Part shown: piece by piece, positions 63,683 through 64,000 of the stretch
Numbering within the stretch: position 1 is the first letter of the stretch
Layout: each line of letters begins with the position of its first letter
Origin: Nonlabens antarcticus
Lineage (GTDB): Bacteria; Bacteroidota; Bacteroidia; Flavobacteriales; Flavobacteriaceae
Assembly (NCBI RefSeq): GCF_015356755.1
Contig: NZ_JADFCO010000066.1
Coordinates: 62,001 to 126,000 of the forward strand
Direction: 5' to 3'
DNA length: 64,000 nt
The notes under the pieces: generated by a model
The model's database searches: none
What the model saw: the letters and a program-made list of their open reading frames with translations, nothing else
Told to the model about the DNA's origin: nothing
Translations under genes and position numbers: made by a program

Positions 63683-64000
63683 TTAATCCTCGTTAGGTTT
63701 AATCTCATTGAGCTCTGTATTCTTACTCGCCGCATAGTTGTAGCCGCTTTCCCACCATTGTGTCATCTTCTCTTGATTGAAAACGAGTGAGTTGGTCGTC
63801 AAAACAGTAGGCGTGTAATACAAATTAATAATCGCCTCTTTATTAGTGGCCACAAATTTACCGATGGATATATTCTGCTTTTCAATGCGATCCATCATAA
63901 AGCCATGTAGGTTTGTAAGAAGCGAAAATGCATTTTTAGAAGGCAGGTTATTCAAATGATTCAATTCTGTTTCTAAAACAATTACATCAACCGTTGTAGC
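63683..64000 (-). CDS. C-terminal part of an unrecognised protein
   Basis: The last 105 codons of a minus-strand gene are visible, ending at 63683 with KNTELNEIKPNED. The frame stays open to the window edge, so the start lies outside it. The visible part has MMDRIEKQNISIGKF, TPTVLTTNSLVFNQEKM and QWWESGYNYAAS segments and appears soluble. I do not recognise the family. Confidence 0.6.
   Translation of the reverse strand, partial: ATTVDVIVLETELNHLNNLPSKNAFSLLTNLHGFMMDRIEKQNISIGKFVATNKEAIINLYYTPTVLTTNSLVFNQEKMTQWWESGYNYAASKNTELNEIKPNED

Overview
The window looks like a chromosomal segment of a marine-type flavobacterium (Bacteroidota, family Flavobacteriaceae). The support is low GC, promoters of the Bacteroidota TAnnTTTG type, type IX secretion C-terminal domains, a type III glutamine synthetase, SusD-free housekeeping content, and many small families known mainly from Flavobacteriia. 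I see no rRNA, tRNA, CRISPR array, prophage, transposase or conjugation gene. It reads as ordinary core genome with a few accessory spots.

Layout. 1-4015 (mostly minus): start of rplS, an orphan type IX sorting-domain miniprotein, trmD, then on plus a small membrane protein, and on minus a DUF1569-like protein, a GreA-like protein and a fasciclin lipoprotein. 4183-8545 (plus): mnmA, a secreted subtilase, a nitronate monooxygenase-like enzyme and a HlyIII-family membrane protein. 8568-12753 (minus): an apparent iron/redox operon of ankyrin protein, DUF2271 protein and a PepSY-flavodoxin-reductase fusion. 13071-18977 (minus): sbcC, sbcD, ZIP transporter, methyltransferase. 19022-26693: RlmL-like methyltransferase, small membrane proteins, ettA, DEAD-box helicase, GNAT, SulP. 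26698-28636 (minus): SIMPL protein and aspartyl protease. 29040-34842: acyl-CoA carboxylase beta, an Lrp regulator divergent from a PLP C-S lyase, and a tandem pair of unknown secreted proteins. 34848-43354: pyrF, prfA, msrA, purM, glnN, Ca/Na antiporter, DUF421. 43355-44084 is a gene-poor 730-base region with probable decayed coding sequence. 44085-53279: transaldolase, a thioredoxin-fold lipoprotein, ABC-F, mutL, two rhomboids, TRIC channel. 53280-60449: RDD protein divergent from a six-gene SpoIIM/DUF4129/DUF4350/MoxR/DUF58 operon. 60460-64000: small proteins, then a thioredoxin/peroxiredoxin block.

The outstanding feature is a dispersed perfect palindrome, core GCTTTCGCGAAAGC, present 16 times exactly (plus at least two one-mismatch copies) in 64 kb, where about 0.0002 copies would be expected by chance. 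It is found both between genes and inside genes. Inside genes it is always read as either AFAKA or LSRKR and never in the third frame. It replaces codons without breaking genes, even forming a signal peptidase site in one protein and the basic n-region of two lipoprotein signal peptides. It behaves like a genome-wide DNA motif (compare HIP1 or uptake sequences), not like a mobile element, and I know of no established function for it.

Other points for a second look are an msrA gene with no standard start codon before its catalytic cysteine, an orphan sorting-domain protein between trmD and rplS, a thioredoxin-like lipoprotein without CXXC, an ABC-F protein with a degenerate second Walker A, a MutL with an altered endonuclease motif, a probable Lrp operator, and short intergenic direct repeats.
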